From: Streptomyces piniterrae
Lineage (GTDB): Bacteria > Actinomycetota > Actinomycetes > Streptomycetales > Streptomycetaceae
Assembly (NCBI RefSeq): GCF_005048155.1
Contig: NZ_SUMB01000003.1
Span: forward strand, 310,001 to 374,000
Length of the DNA: 64,000 nt
Reading direction: 5' to 3'
The notes under the pieces were generated by a model. It saw nothing but the letters and a program-made list of their open reading frames with translations. It searched no databases and was not told where the DNA came from. The position numbers and the translations under genes are program-made. This document shows positions 62,516-64,000 of this stretch, piece by piece. The stretch's first letter is position 1. Each line of letters starts with the position of its first letter.

Positions 62516-64000
62516 ATGTCCATGATGCCGCCGCACGCCGTTGTCTGGGTGCTGGACATGCTCGGCTTCAACTGGCCGCACGCGGACGAGGACAAGCTCA
62601 TCGAGTGTGCCCAGGTCTGGCGCCAGTTCGCGTCCGAGGTGCGGGAACACCAGGCCAACGGCGCCACGTACGCCTCCAATGTGCTCGCTCAGAACTCCGG
62701 CGACACCATCGAGGGCTTCAGCGAGACCTGGGACAAGTTCTCCGGTGGTTCGGGCTACTTCGACGACGCCGCCCAGGCCGCCGAAGTCATCGCCTTCACT
62801 TTCGAGGCCGCCGCGGCCCTGGTCATCGGCATGAAAATCGCCGTCATCACCCAGCTGATAATCCTGGCCGCGGAAATCATCGCGGCCCAGGCAGCGGCGC
62901 CTTTCACCCTCGGCCTTTCGGAAATAGGCGGCGCGGCGGCGACCTTGGCCACCCGTGAGGTGGTCCGCCGCATTCTCAAGGAAGTCGCCAAGCAACTCCT
63001 CGACGCGATCATGGAGGCTGCCAAGGAGCCGGTTATTTCCGCTCTGGAAGCCATGGTCTCCGACCTGATCGCGCAGACCGTCAACCAGAACTTCGGCGCC
63101 CAGAAGGGTTACGACCTGGGCCGGACGGTCAAGGAGGGCTACAAAGCGGGCGAGGACGCCCTCAAGAACACCGGCGAGGCTCTCGGCGAGGGTCTGCGCG
63201 ACGGCGCCGGCGGCCGAGCGGGCCGCCGCGCGCGTCACGGCCTGGACAGCGCCGCAGGGCACGGCGACAGCGACGCTGACGGAGGAGACGGCGACAGCTC
63301 CGGCGACAGCGGGGACAGCAGCTCGGACTCGGGAAGCGACAGCGGCTCGAGTGATCGAGGAGGCAGCGGAGACGGCGACAGCTCCGGGAGTGGATCCGGA
63401 AGCAGCGACGGCGGCTCCGACAGCGGCTCGAGCAGCAACTCGGGGAGCAACTCGAACAGCGGCTCAGACGGCGGTTCCAACGGCGGCTCAGACGGCGGTT
63501 CCGGCCGTACGTCCAACGGCTCGGGCAGTGACAGCGGCACGGGCGGCAGCAGCCGCACCGGCTCGGACAGCGGCAGCTCCACCAGCCACACCCCCCGCTC
63601 AACAGACAACACAGGCACGGGCGCGGACAGCGGCGCACGCTCAGACACCGGCGCCGGCACGGGCACCAACCCGTCCTCCCCCGACACCTCCACACCCGGC
63701 CCGGACGGCAACCGCAACACCCCCGAGGCGCAGCCCCTCCCGCCCCCGAGCCAGCGCTCCCCCTTCGACGAGGGCTACCAGGGCAGCAACGACAGCCCGT
63801 ACTCAGGCGCCAACACCCCCGACTCCGGCCACACCCCTGAGTCCGGTCCCACGCCCGACTCCGGTCCCACGCCCGACTCGAACGGCCCGGCCCCGGACAC
63901 CTCCCGCCCGGACCCCGACTCGATACGCACCCAGCCCGCGCCCGACAACACTCCCGACTCCGCACGCCCGGACTCCGACTCCGCACGGCCCCAGCCGGCT
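62516..64000 (+). CDS. CpnT-like WXG100 N-terminal protein, polymorphic toxin candidate (3' end outside window)
   Basis: An open frame of 495 codons with no stop before the window edge. Residues 1-215 match the helical N-terminal domain of CpnT-like proteins: WVLDMLGFNWPHADEDKL, an ETWDKFSGGSGY segment, then hydrophobic helices (IAVITQLIILAAEIIAAQAA). Residues about 240-380 are a Ser/Asp/Gly repeat linker, then a Pro/Thr/Ser/Asp-rich region to 495. A C-terminal toxin domain, as in M. tuberculosis CpnT and streptomycete polymorphic toxins, is expected beyond base 64000. ATG 62516 has GGGGGAG upstream. Preceded by an ESX-like partner gene. Confidence 0.78.
   Translation, partial: MSMMPPHAVVWVLDMLGFNWPHADEDKLIECAQVWRQFASEVREHQANGATYASNVLAQNSGDTIEGFSETWDKFSGGSGYFDDAAQAAEVIAFTFEAAAALVIGMKIAVITQLIILAAEIIAAQAAAPFTLGLSEIGGAAATLATREVVRRILKEVAKQLLDAIMEAAKEPVISALEAMVSDLIAQTVNQNFGAQKGYDLGRTVKEGYKAGEDALKNTGEALGEGLRDGAGGRAGRRARHGLDSAAGHGDSDADGGDGDSSGDSGDSSSDSGSDSGSSDRGGSGDGDSSGSGSGSSDGGSDSGSSSNSGSNSNSGSDGGSNGGSDGGSGRTSNGSGSDSGTGGSSRTGSDSGSSTSHTPRSTDNTGTGADSGARSDTGAGTGTNPSSPDTSTPGPDGNRNTPEAQPLPPPSQRSPFDEGYQGSNDSPYSGANTPDSGHTPESGPTPDSGPTPDSNGPAPDTSRPDPDSIRTQPAPDNTPDSARPDSDSARPQPA

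Overview
The window is about 73% GC by eye, densely packed with genes that use GTG/ATG starts and ATGA overlaps. It carries actinobacterial markers: an HrdA-type sigma factor, an Mbl-like MreB paralogue, a mycothiol-dependent isomerase family protein, an ESX-like secretion partner and fused GntR-TetR regulation. Together these point to a Streptomyces or close relative. From memory of gene families, the order mbl ... hrdA-dnaG-dgt-(siroheme chelatase)-narB ... nirB-nirD resembles a conserved chromosomal core block of Streptomyces. I could not check this by alignment.

Layout. 1-3085: a divergent MFS exporter (cut by the window edge) and GntR-TetR fusion regulator sharing two CTAGTGCAC operators, then a PucR-type regulator with a small membrane protein. 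3361-16234: a largely unidirectional locus that looks like a cell-surface glycan or glycolipid system. It has a DUF3068 membrane protein, a GT4 glycosyltransferase, three methyltransferases including an FkbM type, a 1525-residue AftD-like arabinofuranosyltransferase homologue, a condensation/acyltransferase-fold protein, a DMT-type permease and a Trm112 zinc-ribbon protein, most joined by ATGA overlaps. It is followed by mbl. 17692-24359: housekeeping genes (phosphatase, thioredoxin, cupin, flavodiiron-like MBL protein, GT2, three tRNAs, FGGY kinase).

24383-35053: hrdA, dnaG, a PLP lyase, an NAD(P)H reductase, dgt, a sirohydrochlorin chelatase and assimilatory nitrate reductase. 35066-38579: a lower-GC accessory island (GNAT, XRE regulator, five tiled small genes) bracketed by two nearly identical copies of a hairpin repeat; a third copy overlaps the mbl stop codon. 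38634-49968: adenine/adenosine deaminase, gamma-glutamyl cyclotransferase-like, SanA/YdcF-like, secreted protease, CutA, cupin, TSUP transporter, ferric-reductase-like flavoprotein, lipoprotein glycosidase, a truncated STAND ATPase and its partner. 50332-54802: nitrite reduction operon. 54827-55782: an SRPBCC-ArsR operon with paired palindromic operators. 55841-61746: SDR, RDD protein, KimA-like permease and a DinB-fold isomerase family protein. 61864-64000: an ESX-type small protein and the N-terminal part of a CpnT-like polymorphic toxin candidate that runs off the window.

Functional links: narB, the siroheme chelatase, the nirB-type reductases and nirD together give assimilatory nitrate-to-ammonium reduction. 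Both narB and the nir operon have 11-bp-periodic GlnR-like half-sites upstream. The most promising undescribed systems are the AftD/condensation/FkbM locus, the dispersed covarying hairpin with its flanked island, and the ESX-CpnT-like pair at the right edge.
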